From: Permianibacter aggregans | Lineage (GTDB): Bacteria; Pseudomonadota; Gammaproteobacteria; Enterobacterales; Permianibacteraceae | Assembly: GCF_009756665.1 (NCBI RefSeq) | Contig: NZ_CP037953.1 | Location: 3,844,001 to 3,908,000, forward strand | Direction of reading: 5' to 3' | Length of the DNA stretch: 64,000 nucleotides | Shown here: piece after piece, positions 16,231 to 25,685 of the stretch | Layout of the letters: each line of letters begins with the position of its first letter | Position numbering within the stretch: position 1 is the stretch's first letter | Program-made: the position numbers and the translations under genes | The notes under the pieces: generated by a model | What the model was told of the DNA's origin: nothing | Database searches by the model: none | What the model saw: the letters and a program-made list of their open reading frames with translations, nothing else

Positions 16231-17382
16231 ATGAACTGCGTAAGCGGCGATCAGCCCCCCAATGCAGAGGTCTTCTTGAAGAATCTCATATACTTTTCTC
16301 CTGTTTCTTGGAATAGTTTCGCTCAACGACCACATAAGTTTGTGGAATGGTATCAGCAGCGTACCGGTTGCGATGTTCTATGGGTTGAGCCCTATCCGAC
16401 GAGACTTCCTCAATTTGACGATTTTTTTTCGCTATTCAATAGGAAATCATTCACTGACACTCGCAATGCATTGCCGGAATGGTTGAAGAGGATCATGCCC
16501 AACGTTTTACCTCTTGAGCCAGTTCCCTTACTTAGTAGGGTGAATACGCTGTTCTGGCGGGAAACAATTTCAGAGCTTAAAAAGTTTGCGGATAAATCCG
16601 ATACAGTTGTTGTAATTGGTAAACCATCTGAGTTGGCGTTGAGGTTTCTTTCACTTGGATTACATAGCTTCTCACTATATGACTGTATGGATAACTTTCC
16701 AGCGTTCTATACCGGAATATCAAAAGTATCGATGGCAAAACGCGAAAGCTCATTGCTCTCCTTCGTCGATGCAGTTGTCTCATCTAGTACATATCTTAAC
16801 CAGCGGTTCGAGGCATTTGGAATTTCATCCAGCCTAGTAAAAAATGCTTTCGATGCAAGGTATTTAGTTGAGAGGGTGGGAGACTCGGATCTGGAGAGAC
16901 CCATCTTCGGATACATTGGTACGATTGGAAAATGGTTTGACTGGGAGTGGTTGTTTAAGTTAACTCGTTTGTTTGATTTTGCCCGGTTTCAGCTTATTGG
17001 GCCAGTTTTTGGAGGGGCGCCAAACCTGCCGAATAATGTTGATTTACTTCCGGCTGTAGCGCACGAGGAGGCAATGAGACTCGTTTCTAAATTTGATGTG
17101 GGTTTGATTCCCTTCCTCGATACCGACTTAACAAAGGCCGTTGATCCAATTAAATATTATGAATATAAGGCTCTAGGGATTCCGATTGTGAGCAGCCGTT
17201 TTGGTGAAATGAAGTATCGTGAAGCAGAGAGCGGAACCTTTATTTTTGACGGAAAAAATTTTTTAGGCGGAAAGAGTGCCAATGAAATTTTAGTCTACAG
17301 AGTGGAACAGTGCGAATTACAGGTGTTTCGTGAGCGGAATAACTGGAATGCACGCTTTGACGCCTCAGGTATCATTTGTTAA
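16231..17382 (+). CDS. Glycosyltransferase, GT-B fold (GT4-like)
   Basis: A 383-aa protein beginning one base after the gmhB stop. The N-terminal SPVSWNSFAQRPHKFVEWYQ motif is typical of TuaH-like transferases. The C-terminal half has FGYIGTIGKWFDWEWLFKL, the FDVGLIPFLDTDLTKAVDP segment and KYYEYKALGIPIVSS, where the Glu is the donor-phosphate contact. No transmembrane segment is obvious. It would add one sugar of the locus glycan. Donor and linkage cannot be read. Confidence 0.78.
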   Translation: MNCVSGDQPPNAEVFLKNLIYFSPVSWNSFAQRPHKFVEWYQQRTGCDVLWVEPYPTRLPQFDDFFSLFNRKSFTDTRNALPEWLKRIMPNVLPLEPVPLLSRVNTLFWRETISELKKFADKSDTVVVIGKPSELALRFLSLGLHSFSLYDCMDNFPAFYTGISKVSMAKRESSLLSFVDAVVSSSTYLNQRFEAFGISSSLVKNAFDARYLVERVGDSDLERPIFGYIGTIGKWFDWEWLFKLTRLFDFARFQLIGPVFGGAPNLPNNVDLLPAVAHEEAMRLVSKFDVGLIPFLDTDLTKAVDPIKYYEYKALGIPIVSSRFGEMKYREAESGTFIFDGKNFLGGKSANEILVYRVEQCELQVFRERNNWNARFDASGIIC

Positions 17383-17467
17383 TGAATGAGGGTTAATATC
17401 ACGTGCTCGGCATCGTTTGGTGGATTTTCGCCATTATGTTTTATTGCGCGTAACGTGTGAGGTGACT

Positions 17468-18208
17468 ATGTCCGATGGTGTTACGGTTTCGATTGTCAGC
17501 CATTTGCACGGTGACATGGTTTTGAGACTCGTCAATTCGTTGCTAGAGTTGCCTTCTGTCAGAAAAATCGTTTTAACAAAGAATGTTCCAGAAAAGATTG
17601 AGTTGCCAGACTCCGAACGTTTGATGGTGATTTGTAATGAGTCGGCAAAAGGCTTTTCTGAGAATCATAACTTCGCTTTCGCTTTTGCGGAAGGTGAGTT
17701 TTTTTGCGTGATGAATCCTGATGTTTCATTTGATAAAGATCCTTTTCCTGAGTTGTTCGCTGTTTGCTCGTCGGATGGCGTTGGAATTGTGGCGCCAAGA
17801 GTAGTTTCTAGGTTGGGTGTTGATGAGGATAGTGCTCGTAATTTCCCGACTTTTGGTTCGTTAATTCGAAAATTGATTTTCGGTGACAAAGGTAATGTTT
17901 CTCTTGCCGAAAAGCACGATGCTGTAATAGTTGATTGGGTTGCAGGAATGTTTATGTTGTTTACGCGAGATTCGTTTTCTAGACTCGGTGGATTTGACAA
18001 AAGCTTTTTCCTGTATTACGAGGATGTCGATATTTGTGTTCGCGCCTGGCAGTTTGGGCTTATGGTTAAAGTTTGCCCTCTCGTAAGTGTTGTTCATGAT
18101 GCCCGGCGTGCAAGTCGGAAAAATTTTCGATATGCACTTTGGCATTTGAAAAGCATGGCTCGCTATATGGCTAAGCACTTCGGGCGACTACCTTCTATTT
18201 CGGAGTGA
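17468..18208 (+). CDS. Glycosyltransferase family 2, rhamnosyltransferase-like
   Basis: A 246-aa GT-A enzyme. VTVSIVSHLHGD starts the fold, FSENHNFAF is the loop typical of WbbL-like rhamnosyltransferases, and FFCVMNPDVSF contains the Asp-x-Asp-like metal/nucleotide site. SFFLYYEDVDICVRAWQFG holds the ED motif with the catalytic base. Since dTDP-rhamnose is made by this locus, transfer of L-rhamnose is the natural guess. The start ATG at 17468 has GAGGTGA upstream. The frame is open from a GTG at 17417, giving an extra 17 residues that look non-native. Confidence 0.82.
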   Translation: MSDGVTVSIVSHLHGDMVLRLVNSLLELPSVRKIVLTKNVPEKIELPDSERLMVICNESAKGFSENHNFAFAFAEGEFFCVMNPDVSFDKDPFPELFAVCSSDGVGIVAPRVVSRLGVDEDSARNFPTFGSLIRKLIFGDKGNVSLAEKHDAVIVDWVAGMFMLFTRDSFSRLGGFDKSFFLYYEDVDICVRAWQFGLMVKVCPLVSVVHDARRASRKNFRYALWHLKSMARYMAKHFGRLPSISE

Positions 18209-18209
18209 T

Positions 18210-19148
18210 ATGGTAAAAAGTGTATTGGTGACGGGGGCAACTGGCTTTATCGGTGCCAAGGTTGTCCTCGCGCTTCGGTCGAAAGGGTATTCTGTTTACA
18301 TCAGACAACCTGACATAGAGCCAATATCGCCTAGCCAAAAGCTCGATAGAGCTCTTTCCGATACAGCCAGTATTTTAGGTGAAAATAAAATTGATGCTGT
18401 TGTTCACTTGGCGGCTATTAACTCTAGCTCAGTGAATGGCATTGACGCTGCGCTGCTAAGAAGGGTGAATGTTGATTTTACTAAGCATCTCGCAGAAACC
18501 TGCGTTGTGTCTGGAGTACGTCGTTTTGTTCAACTGAGCACAGCCAAGGTGCTAGGAGAAGGGGGGAGCGGCGTCTATTCCGAGTCTTCACGAATCTCCC
18601 CTCAGGATGATTATGCGCAATCAAAGGCTGATGCTGAAATTGAGTTGTTTAATCTTGCTAGGCACAGCTCAATGGACGTCGTAATATTGCGTCCTCCTAT
18701 TGTGTACGGACCATCGGGTGGTCCGAATTTCCTAAAATTATTTGGCTTGGTTGAACGGGGCATTCCTTTACCTCTTGGAAAAGTAGGCAATAGGCGAAGC
18801 TTCATATTTATAGATAATCTGGTTGATGCCATCATGCTCTCTATTCAGCATTCGGCTGGCGTTAATCAAACGTATATGTTGTCAGATGGTTGTGTCGTAT
18901 CCACTCCTGAACTCATAATGTCCATTGCGCATGAGTTGCGCTTACGGGCTAGGCTGTTTGATTTCCCTGTTTCTGTATTGACCTTTTTAGCAAAATTGCT
19001 CCGAAGAGAAAAACTAGCTCAAAGCCTACTTAATTCATTTGAAATCGATGATTCTAAGATCCGGCGAGAGCTCGGTTGGATACCACCCTATTCTTTTGAA
19101 GATGGGCTTCGGGCTACGGCGACCTGGTATCGGAATCCATTGCCTTAG
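18210..19148 (+). CDS. UDP-sugar 4-epimerase/reductase, WbpV-like SDR
   Basis: A 312-aa extended SDR starting one base after the previous stop. VLVTGATGFIGAKVV is the NAD(P) motif, DDYAQSKADAE carries YxxxK, and ILRPPIVYGPSGGPNFLKL is characteristic of WbpV/WreV-type enzymes. Members reduce or epimerise UDP-4-keto-6-deoxy-GlcNAc to give UDP-QuiNAc or UDP-FucNAc. That fits the downstream initiating transferase and the WbpM-like 4,6-dehydratase that together would prime the glycan with a 6-deoxy-HexNAc. Assignment is by motif and context. Confidence 0.8.
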   Translation: MVKSVLVTGATGFIGAKVVLALRSKGYSVYIRQPDIEPISPSQKLDRALSDTASILGENKIDAVVHLAAINSSSVNGIDAALLRRVNVDFTKHLAETCVVSGVRRFVQLSTAKVLGEGGSGVYSESSRISPQDDYAQSKADAEIELFNLARHSSMDVVILRPPIVYGPSGGPNFLKLFGLVERGIPLPLGKVGNRRSFIFIDNLVDAIMLSIQHSAGVNQTYMLSDGCVVSTPELIMSIAHELRLRARLFDFPVSVLTFLAKLLRREKLAQSLLNSFEIDDSKIRRELGWIPPYSFEDGLRATATWYRNPLP

Positions 19149-19222
19149 CGATTTGCTTCGGCTCACAAATCAATCATTACACGTTAGAATGCTACGATTG
19201 AGATTGTTCTGAGAAAGCTTCA

Positions 19223-19777
19223 ATGCTTCGCGTACTCGATTTTTTGATCGCTGTTGTTGCTCTTATTTTTTCAATGCCGCTATTGATTTTGGTGTGGTTT
19301 GCAGGTCTTTGGGATACGGGTGCTCCGCTTTTTTTTCAACGCCGGGTAGGGCGGCATCAGAAACCTTTCACACTCGTTAAGTTCCGCACGATGCGTCGTG
19401 ATACGCCGGACATGGCCTCACACTTGGCAAGTGCGGGTATGGTGACGAGGTGGGGAGCCTTTCTGCGTCGAACCAAGCTCGATGAGTTGCCTCAGTTATT
19501 CAACGTTGTTGTTGGAGATATGTCTCTGGTTGGTCCGCGGCCCTGTTTATTCAGTCAAACCGAGTTGGTGTGTGAGCGGGAACGGCGAGGCGTATTCAAG
19601 GTAAGACCGGGTATCACCGGCCTAGCTCAAATTCAAGGCGTGGATATGTCGGATCCGGTTCGTCTTGCCAAAATTGACGCGGAAATGACTCAGCATTTCA
19701 GTTTGAAAATGTATTTTAAATTATTGTTCTGGACAGCTTTGGGTAAGGGGCGAGGCGATCGGGTGAAGTCGTCTTAG
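19223..19777 (+). CDS. Initiating phosphoglycosyltransferase (bacterial sugar transferase, PglC/WbaP catalytic core)
   Basis: A 184-aa monotopic phosphoglycosyltransferase that would transfer a sugar-1-phosphate from a UDP-sugar to undecaprenyl phosphate. An N-terminal hydrophobic hairpin (residues about 5-28) is followed by FFQRRVGRHQKPFTLVKFRT, the catalytic Asp-Glu pair in LDELPQLFNV, and SLVGPRP with VRPGITGLAQI. The length is that of the small PglC-type enzymes, without the extra membrane domain of WbaP. It overlaps the 3' end of the convergent wbpM-like gene by 4 bp. Confidence 0.92.
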   Translation: MLRVLDFLIAVVALIFSMPLLILVWFAGLWDTGAPLFFQRRVGRHQKPFTLVKFRTMRRDTPDMASHLASAGMVTRWGAFLRRTKLDELPQLFNVVVGDMSLVGPRPCLFSQTELVCERERRGVFKVRPGITGLAQIQGVDMSDPVRLAKIDAEMTQHFSLKMYFKLLFWTALGKGRGDRVKSS

Positions 19778-21705
19778 CCGCTTTGCATTGCCGATGTTTG
19801 AGCTTCTTGCCGGTTCTGCGTGACACTTTCCTGCCCGGAATAGCCAAGAGGAAGATCTCGCATTAGCTTGGTAATGCCCGGCTCATCAATCAGGGCACAA
19901 AATGACTTCAGATTATCCAATGCTTTTTGCAGCTCGGCGAATGGTAGTGAAATTTCTCTGGCTTTCATGATGCGTGGATGCACGGTGCCGACGACGTTGT
20001 TACCAATCAGCAACTCTTCATACAGTTTTTCGCCAGGGCGCAATCCGGTGTAGACAATGGCGATATCGCCACTTGGATTGTTATCGTCTTTCTCTTTGAA
20101 GCCGTACAGGTGAATCATTTGTTTGGCAAGATCGGCAATTTTCACTGGCTCGCCCATATCCAGCACAAATACTTCACCTCCGGAGCCAAGTGCGCCGGCT
20201 TGAATGACTAGCTGTGCCGCTTCCGGAATGGTCATGAAGTAACGGACCACTTCCGGATGGGTGACGGTGACGGGACCACCACGGGAAATTTGTTCTTTGA
20301 ACAATGGAACAACAGATCCCGAGGACCCAAGTACGTTGCCAAAGCGGACATTGATAAAGCGGGTGACTTGCTGCTCTTGGGCCAAGGCTTGCAGGCAAAG
20401 CTCCGCAAGACGTTTGGAAGCTCCCATCAGGTTGGTCGGGCGCACTGCTTTATCGGAAGAAATCAGCACAAAGTTTTCGACTTTCGCCTCGATAGCCGCT
20501 TGCGCCAAGTGCCAGGTGCCGAATACGTTGTTCTGCACGCCTTCGCAGATATTGTCTTCAAGAATCGGCACATGCTTGTATGCTGCAGCGTGATAGATCG
20601 TGCAGACCTTGTTTTTTTTCAACACATTCAGCGCGTGGCGGCGGTTCTGGGCGTTACCTAACACGCCGACGATTTCGATATCGAGATGCTCTTTAATGAG
20701 CGTGTGGCTCAGTTCGCGATGGATGTTGTACAGCGCGTATTCGCTTTGTTCAAATAATACGAGTTTGGCAGGACCATATTGAATTAACTGCCGACAAAGC
20801 TCCGATCCGATGGTACCGCCAGCACCGCTGACCAACACCACGCGGCCCTCGATGTTTTTGCTCATCAATTCGGTTGATGGCGCAATGGGATCGCGACCGA
20901 GTAAATCTTCGACATCGATGTCACGAAGCTCTGCAACAGTGGCTTTGCCGCTAACCAAATCAGAAATGCCTGCAACGGTTTGCACCTTGACCGGAAATGG
21001 TTCGAGTTGCTGCAGGATTTTGCGGCGTTTTTCGTGGCTGGCCGAGGGCATGGCCAACAGAATTTTTGACGGTGCGTAACGCAGAATCAGGGTGTGTAAA
21101 AGGTTTGGGTTATAAACGGTCAAACCCTGCACGGTGTTGCCATGCAATTTCGGGTTGTCATCGATAAATGCCACCGCTTCGTATTCCTGACCGAAATGCA
21201 GTGCGCTGGCCAATTGCGAACCGGCATTGCCAGCGCCATAAATAATGACCTTTTGCTTTTGCCATCGCTGCATGCCAATGATGACGTTTCGCACCATGTA
21301 GCGGGTACCGCCGATAGCGATCAGGGCAATGGCGGCGTAGATGACCGGCACTGTGCGAGGAATATCAGCACGCAGGAAGAAACTCAACGCGACAAGCGTG
21401 ACGGTTGAACTCATGACGCCCAGTAATACTGTGGTCATTGCTTGTGGAGCAAGATGGCGCAGAATGGCTCGATAAAGTCCCGTGCGGGCAAAGATAAAAA
21501 TGCTGACGGCGATGGTGGTAGAAATGACGCTCCATTCTTCCAGCGTCGAAGGGAATTCCAATGTCCCCATTCGCAGTGCTTTGGCGCCGAGATAGGCACC
21601 AAACAGCAAAAACGCATCCAAAGTGACGCAAATCCCTCGTTTTACCGGACGGGGCGTTTCAAGCAGTCGGTCTAACAGTTGGATTAGGTTTTTGCGTTTT
21701 CCCAT
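19774..21705 (-). CDS. wbpM: UDP-GlcNAc 4,6-dehydratase, membrane-bound (WbpM/PglF type)
   Basis: A 643-aa nucleotide-sugar dehydratase of the large WbpM/PglF/CapD class. It converts UDP-GlcNAc to UDP-4-keto-6-deoxy-GlcNAc. Residues about 25-135 contain four hydrophobic helices. A first Rossmann-like domain (VIIYGAGNAGSQLASAL) follows, then the catalytic SDR domain with SGAGGTIGSELCRQL. In SSDKAVRPTNLMGASKRLAE a Met replaces the usual SDR Tyr, as is typical of this class. It supplies the WbpV-like reductase and the PglC-like transferase encoded convergently. Often a conserved boundary gene of O-antigen loci. Confidence 0.93.
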   Translation of the reverse strand: MGKRKNLIQLLDRLLETPRPVKRGICVTLDAFLLFGAYLGAKALRMGTLEFPSTLEEWSVISTTIAVSIFIFARTGLYRAILRHLAPQAMTTVLLGVMSSTVTLVALSFFLRADIPRTVPVIYAAIALIAIGGTRYMVRNVIIGMQRWQKQKVIIYGAGNAGSQLASALHFGQEYEAVAFIDDNPKLHGNTVQGLTVYNPNLLHTLILRYAPSKILLAMPSASHEKRRKILQQLEPFPVKVQTVAGISDLVSGKATVAELRDIDVEDLLGRDPIAPSTELMSKNIEGRVVLVSGAGGTIGSELCRQLIQYGPAKLVLFEQSEYALYNIHRELSHTLIKEHLDIEIVGVLGNAQNRRHALNVLKKNKVCTIYHAAAYKHVPILEDNICEGVQNNVFGTWHLAQAAIEAKVENFVLISSDKAVRPTNLMGASKRLAELCLQALAQEQQVTRFINVRFGNVLGSSGSVVPLFKEQISRGGPVTVTHPEVVRYFMTIPEAAQLVIQAGALGSGGEVFVLDMGEPVKIADLAKQMIHLYGFKEKDDNNPSGDIAIVYTGLRPGEKLYEELLIGNNVVGTVHPRIMKAREISLPFAELQKALDNLKSFCALIDEPGITKLMRDLPLGYSGQESVTQNRQEAQTSAMQSG

Positions 21706-21965
21706 TTTCTGGCTTCTATCGTTCTATCCGTTTTTACGACGCCAATGCAGCGAACTTCCCTGGCCAAACACCACAATTGCCTCAGCTCATCTGAGCGGTC
21801 CTGCATTCCGGATCAGTGACGGGTAAGTGTAGTACAGAGTTTGAACCTGCAGCGGCGCTGCATGATATCGTATTTGATCGTGATTGGCATCACAGTTTAG
21901 GGCTCGAATGCTGCCTGTCATTCGATGAATAAACGCTGAATGGGAAGATTGGTTGACAGGAAAAA

Positions 21966-22042
21966 TGGCGCCCGCTGAAAGACTTGAACTTTCGACCCTG
22001 CGATTAACAGTCGCATGCTCTAACCAACTGAGCTAAGCGGGC
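21966..22042 (-). tRNA. tRNA-Asn (anticodon GTT)
   Basis: The minus strand folds as a complete cloverleaf. The acceptor GCCCGCT pairs with AGCGGGC, followed by discriminator G and an encoded CCA. The D arm is GCTC/GAGC. The anticodon stem TGCGA/TCGCA encloses CTGTTAA, giving anticodon GTT (Asn). The T arm is GAAAG/CTTTC around TTCAAGT. Length is 77 nt with CCA. Confidence 0.97.
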
Positions 22043-22095
22043 GTATCAGAACTACTTTGAAGGTCTTGGGAAGCAAGCTCCACAAGAGGACGCGC

Positions 22096-22124
22096 ATGAT
22101 AATGGCTTTGTGGCGCGGAATCAA
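22096..22124 (-). promoter_or_regulatory. Sigma-70 promoter for tRNA-Asn
   Basis: On the minus strand TTGATT and TATCAT are separated by exactly 17 bases. They are followed by a GC-rich discriminator (GCGCGTCC), as in stringently controlled stable-RNA promoters. The predicted start is near 22089, about 47 bases before the mature tRNA. Confidence 0.65.
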
Positions 22125-22249
22125 CGGTTGTCTGCAACTTTGTCGAGAAGGCTAAAAATCGTTCAGATTTAAGGGCTTAGCAGCGCCTATCGGTGGCGTC
22201 GTAAACCCTTTGTTTTTCGCACTTCAAAGAGGCTTATCGGCAAACCCAA

Positions 22250-23437
22250 TCAGCTCTCTGCGGCTGCTCGCAGGCGCCGAGCTGCTTCTTCAAGAACCTT
22301 CATCGATGTCGCGTAGGACAGACGCATATGACCTTCGGCGCCAAAGGCAGAGCCTGGTACCAGCGCCAGGTCATGCTCGTTGATCAGGTATTCAGCAAGT
22401 TCCAAATCGGAGCTGATACCTTTGACCTTCTTGATCAGGCCTTCGACATTGGGGAAGGCGTAGAACGTGCCATCGGATTGCAGGCAGCTGACGCCGGGGA
22501 TGTCGTTCAGGGCATTGACCAGAAAATCGTGGCGTTCTTTGAAGGCTTTGACCATCGGCTCCATGCAGCTCTGGTCGCCACGGAGGGCGGCTATCGCAGC
22601 GGCTTGGGAGATGGAGCAGGGATTAGAGGTGCTTTGGCTTTGCACGGTGTCCATTGAGGCAATCAGGTCTTCCGGACCTGCGCAGTAGCCGATGCGCCAG
22701 CCGGTCATGGCATAGGCTTTCGACACACCGTTCAGCACAATGGTCCGGTCGTAGAGGTCCGGGCAAACGTTCAGGATGTTCTTGAAGCCTTCGCTGATCC
22801 AGATGATGTGCTCATACATGTCATCGGTTGCAACCAACACGTGCGGGTTACGCAACAGCACCTCGGCCAACGCCCGCAGTTCTTCCGTGTTGTAGGCAAT
22901 GCCGGAAGGGTTCGACGGGCTATTCAGAACCAATAATCGGGTTCTCGGGGTAATGGCTTTTTCCAGCTGGGCCGGCGAAACCTTCAGATTCTGTTTGATC
23001 GTAGTATTCAGGATGACGGGTACGCCCTCGGCCAGAATGACCATATCCGGATAGCTGACCCAGTACGGCGCCGGGATGATGACTTCATCACCAGGATTCA
23101 ATAGTGCTTGGCAAAGATTGTAAAAGCTTTGCTTACCGCCATTGGAAACCAGAATCTGACGACGACCGTACTTCAAGCCATTGTCACGCTCAAATTTGTT
23201 TATGATGGCGTCTTTCAGTGCCGGCGTTCCACCCACAGCGGTGTACTTGGTTTCACCGCGATTAATGGCGTCGATCGCGGCTTGTTTGATATGGGCCGGG
23301 GTATCGAAATCCGGCTCGCCAGTGCCGAGCCCAACAATATTGCGGCCTTGCGCTTTCAGTTCTGCGGCGCGCGCGGCGACTGCAAGTGTTGGGGAAGGTT
23401 TGACGTTCTGAATTCGGTTCGAAAGTTTGATCGACAC
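22250..23437 (-). CDS. aspC: Aspartate/aromatic-type aminotransferase (class I, PLP)
   Basis: A class-I aminotransferase of about 395 aa that moves the amino group of aspartate (or a related amino acid) to 2-oxoglutarate. Family marks are LGTGEPDFDTP, SNGGKQSFYNLCQALLNPGD, LNSPSNPSG, and LNGVSKAYAMTGWRIGY with the PLP lysine. The frame continues to an ATG at 23503 that overlaps the uvrB start. The GTG at 23437 gives the usual family length and starts just before SIKLSNRIQ. AGGAG lies some 28 bases upstream of that GTG, so the true start is uncertain. Confidence 0.85.
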   Translation of the reverse strand: MSIKLSNRIQNVKPSPTLAVAARAAELKAQGRNIVGLGTGEPDFDTPAHIKQAAIDAINRGETKYTAVGGTPALKDAIINKFERDNGLKYGRRQILVSNGGKQSFYNLCQALLNPGDEVIIPAPYWVSYPDMVILAEGVPVILNTTIKQNLKVSPAQLEKAITPRTRLLVLNSPSNPSGIAYNTEELRALAEVLLRNPHVLVATDDMYEHIIWISEGFKNILNVCPDLYDRTIVLNGVSKAYAMTGWRIGYCAGPEDLIASMDTVQSQSTSNPCSISQAAAIAALRGDQSCMEPMVKAFKERHDFLVNALNDIPGVSCLQSDGTFYAFPNVEGLIKKVKGISSDLELAEYLINEHDLALVPGSAFGAEGHMRLSYATSMKVLEEAARRLRAAAES

Positions 23438-23501
23438 AATCAAGCGCTCAGTGATGAGATTTGCTCCTGATTTTACGTGAAGAGTTGAAGAGTCCAAAGG
23501 C

Positions 23502-25502
23502 ATGACAGCAGATTTTCATATATCAACGCGTTTTAAACCGGCTGGCGATCAGCCAAAAGCCATTGAGTCGCTGGTTTCCGGTATCGAGGCGGGGCTGGCT
23601 CATCAAGTATTGCTCGGGGTAACCGGCTCCGGCAAAACCTTCACGATGGCCAATGTGATCGAAAAGTTACAGCGCCCAGCGCTGGTGCTGGCACCGAACA
23701 AAACTTTGGCCGCGCAGCTCTATGGCGAGTTCAAGGACTTTTTTCCGAATAATGCCGTGGAATACTTCGTTTCCTATTACGACTATTACCAGCCGGAAGC
23801 GTACGTCCCGACCACCGATACTTATATCGAGAAAGACGCCAGCATCAACGATCACATCGAGCAAATGCGTTTGTCGGCAACGCGGGCGATTCTGGAGCGA
23901 CGCGACGCCATTATCGTTGCCTCGGTTTCGGCGATTTACGGCTTGGGTGACCCGGAGAATTATCACTCGATGGTGTTGCATATCAAACGAGGCGACATCA
24001 TGAATTTGCGTGATGTGTTGTCGCGTCTGGCCGAGATGCAATACACCCGTAACGATCTGGATCTGCAGCGCGGTACCTTTCGTTTGCGCGGCGATGTGTT
24101 GGACGTGTTTCCGGCCGAAAGCGACAGAGAAGCCGTGCGTGTGGAATTCTTCGATGAAGAAATTGAATCCATTACGGAATTCGACCCTTTGACTGGCGAA
24201 GTCATTCGCAAACTTGCGCGTTTCACGTTCTACCCGAAATCACACTACGTCACGGCTCGTTCGACGGTGCTGGAAGCCGTTGATCACATCAAGGCCGAGC
24301 TGCAAGTGCGTTTGAAAGAGCTACGCGACAGCAACAAGCTGCTGGAAGCGCAGCGCCTGGAGCAACGGACCAATTTCGACTTGGAAATGATGGTCGAGCT
24401 GGGATATTGCTCCGGTATTGAGAATTACAGCCGCTATTTGTCTGGCCGAAAACCCGGTGAGCCGCCACCGACGTTGATCGAATATTTACCGAAGGATGCG
24501 CTGATCATCATTGATGAATCCCACGTGACCGTGCCGCAAATCGGTGCGATGTATAAAGGCGACCGTTCCCGCAAGGAAACACTGGTTGAATATGGATTTC
24601 GCCTGCCGTCGGCGCTCGACAACCGGCCACTGAAATTTCAGGAGTTTGAACGGCTTTGCGGGCAAACTGTTTACGTTTCGGCTACGCCCGGCCCCTATGA
24701 AAAAGAGCATGCCGGTGCCGTCGTCGAACAGTTGGTGCGGCCAACGGGGTTGATTGACCCGGAAATCATGGTGCGGCCGGTCGCGACCCAGGTCGATGAT
24801 TTGTTGTCGGAAGCGCGCAAGCGCGTTGAGATCGGTGAGCGCGTGTTGGTGACGACGTTGACCAAACGTATGGCCGAGGATTTGACTGATTATCTGAATG
24901 AGCACGGTGTGCGTGTGCGTTATCTGCATTCTGATGTCGACACCGTTGAACGTATGGAGATTATTCGTGATTTACGTCTCGGCACTTTCGATGTGTTGGT
25001 TGGTATCAACCTGTTGCGAGAAGGGCTGGATATTCCGGAGGTGTCATTGGTCGCTATTCTCGATGCCGATAAAGAAGGCTTCCTACGTTCCGAGCGCAGT
25101 TTGATTCAGACCATCGGCCGTGCTGCTCGTAACCTGAACGGCAAGTGTATTCTCTATGCTGATCGCATTACCGATTCGATGAAAAAAGCGATGGATGAAA
25201 CCAATCGCCGGCGTACCATCCAACACGAGTTCAATCTGAAACATGGCATCACGCCGCAGGGTATCAAGAAGCGAGTGGCGGATGTCATGGATACCGGCGA
25301 TGGTGGTCGGGTGCGGATGAAGAAAGTGGCCGACAAGCGAGGAGCTTACGATAATCTGCATGGCACTGAGCTCGTCAAAGCGATCAATCAGCTGGAAAAG
25401 AAAATGCACGACCATGCACGCAATTTGGAATTTGAAGAGGCGGCGAAATTGCGTGACCAGATTTCTCGGTTGCGAGACCGGGTGTTGGTGGCGGAGGCGT
25501 AG
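23502..25502 (+). CDS. uvrB: Excinuclease ABC subunit B
   Basis: UvrB (666 aa, full length), the damage-verifying helicase-like subunit of UvrABC nucleotide excision repair. [16 protein letters not shown] is Walker A, and [12 protein letters not shown] is the beta-hairpin that inserts between DNA strands. [10 protein letters not shown] is the DEAD-box-like motif II, and QTIGRAARN is motif VI. The C-terminal UVR domain (about residues 625-660) binds UvrC. Its promoter must lie inside the divergent aspC region. No CTGT-N8-ACAG LexA box was found there. Confidence 0.97.
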   Translation: MTADFHISTRFKPAGDQPKAIESLVSGIEAGLAHQVLLGVTGSGKTFTMANVIEKLQRPALVLAPNKTLAAQLYGEFKDFFPNNAVEYFVSYYDYYQPEAYVPTTDTYIEKDASINDHIEQMRLSATRAILERRDAIIVASVSAIYGLGDPENYHSMVLHIKRGDIMNLRDVLSRLAEMQYTRNDLDLQRGTFRLRGDVLDVFPAESDREAVRVEFFDEEIESITEFDPLTGEVIRKLARFTFYPKSHYVTARSTVLEAVDHIKAELQVRLKELRDSNKLLEAQRLEQRTNFDLEMMVELGYCSGIENYSRYLSGRKPGEPPPTLIEYLPKDALIIIDESHVTVPQIGAMYKGDRSRKETLVEYGFRLPSALDNRPLKFQEFERLCGQTVYVSATPGPYEKEHAGAVVEQLVRPTGLIDPEIMVRPVATQVDDLLSEARKRVEIGERVLVTTLTKRMAEDLTDYLNEHGVRVRYLHSDVDTVERMEIIRDLRLGTFDVLVGINLLREGLDIPEVSLVAILDADKEGFLRSERSLIQTIGRAARNLNGKCILYADRITDSMKKAMDETNRRRTIQHEFNLKHGITPQGIKKRVADVMDTGDGGRVRMKKVADKRGAYDNLHGTELVKAINQLEKKMHDHARNLEFEEAAKLRDQISRLRDRVLVAEA

Positions 25503-25563
25503 GTCGGGAAGTTTTTCTGAAAGTCTCTACAGGGCACGCCCTGACAGGATTCGTGGCGTATTT

Positions 25564-25594
25564 GTGCGAATAAATTCGCACCTACATTTGTAGG
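25564..25594. repeat. REP-like double hairpin after uvrB
   Basis: GTGCGAAT / ATTCGCAC (8 bp, 2-base gap) is directly followed by CCTAC / GTAGG around ATTT. The combination of a GCGAAT-AATTCGC core with adjacent CCTAC/GTAGG resembles the palindromic REP units common in Pseudomonas and relatives. No T-tract follows. Confidence 0.5.
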
Positions 25595-25633
25595 TCAGGA
25601 TTTATCCGGACAATATGAATGGCCTAAAACGTA

Positions 25634-25651
25634 GATGAATTTGAATTCATC
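25634..25651. repeat. Short palindrome upstream of the DUF4870 gene
   Basis: GATGAATT / AATTCATC with a 2-base centre, 35 bp before the DUF4870 start codon. It could be an operator or part of the same REP-like cluster as the hairpins at 25564-25594. Confidence 0.4.
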
Positions 25652-25685
25652 CGAACATCAATGAGGCGTTAATCAGGAGATTTGC

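Noticed and set aside
23400-23503. LexA (SOS) box expected before uvrB
   Set aside because: No CTGT-N8-ACAG sequence was found in the upstream region, so SOS control of uvrB cannot be claimed here.
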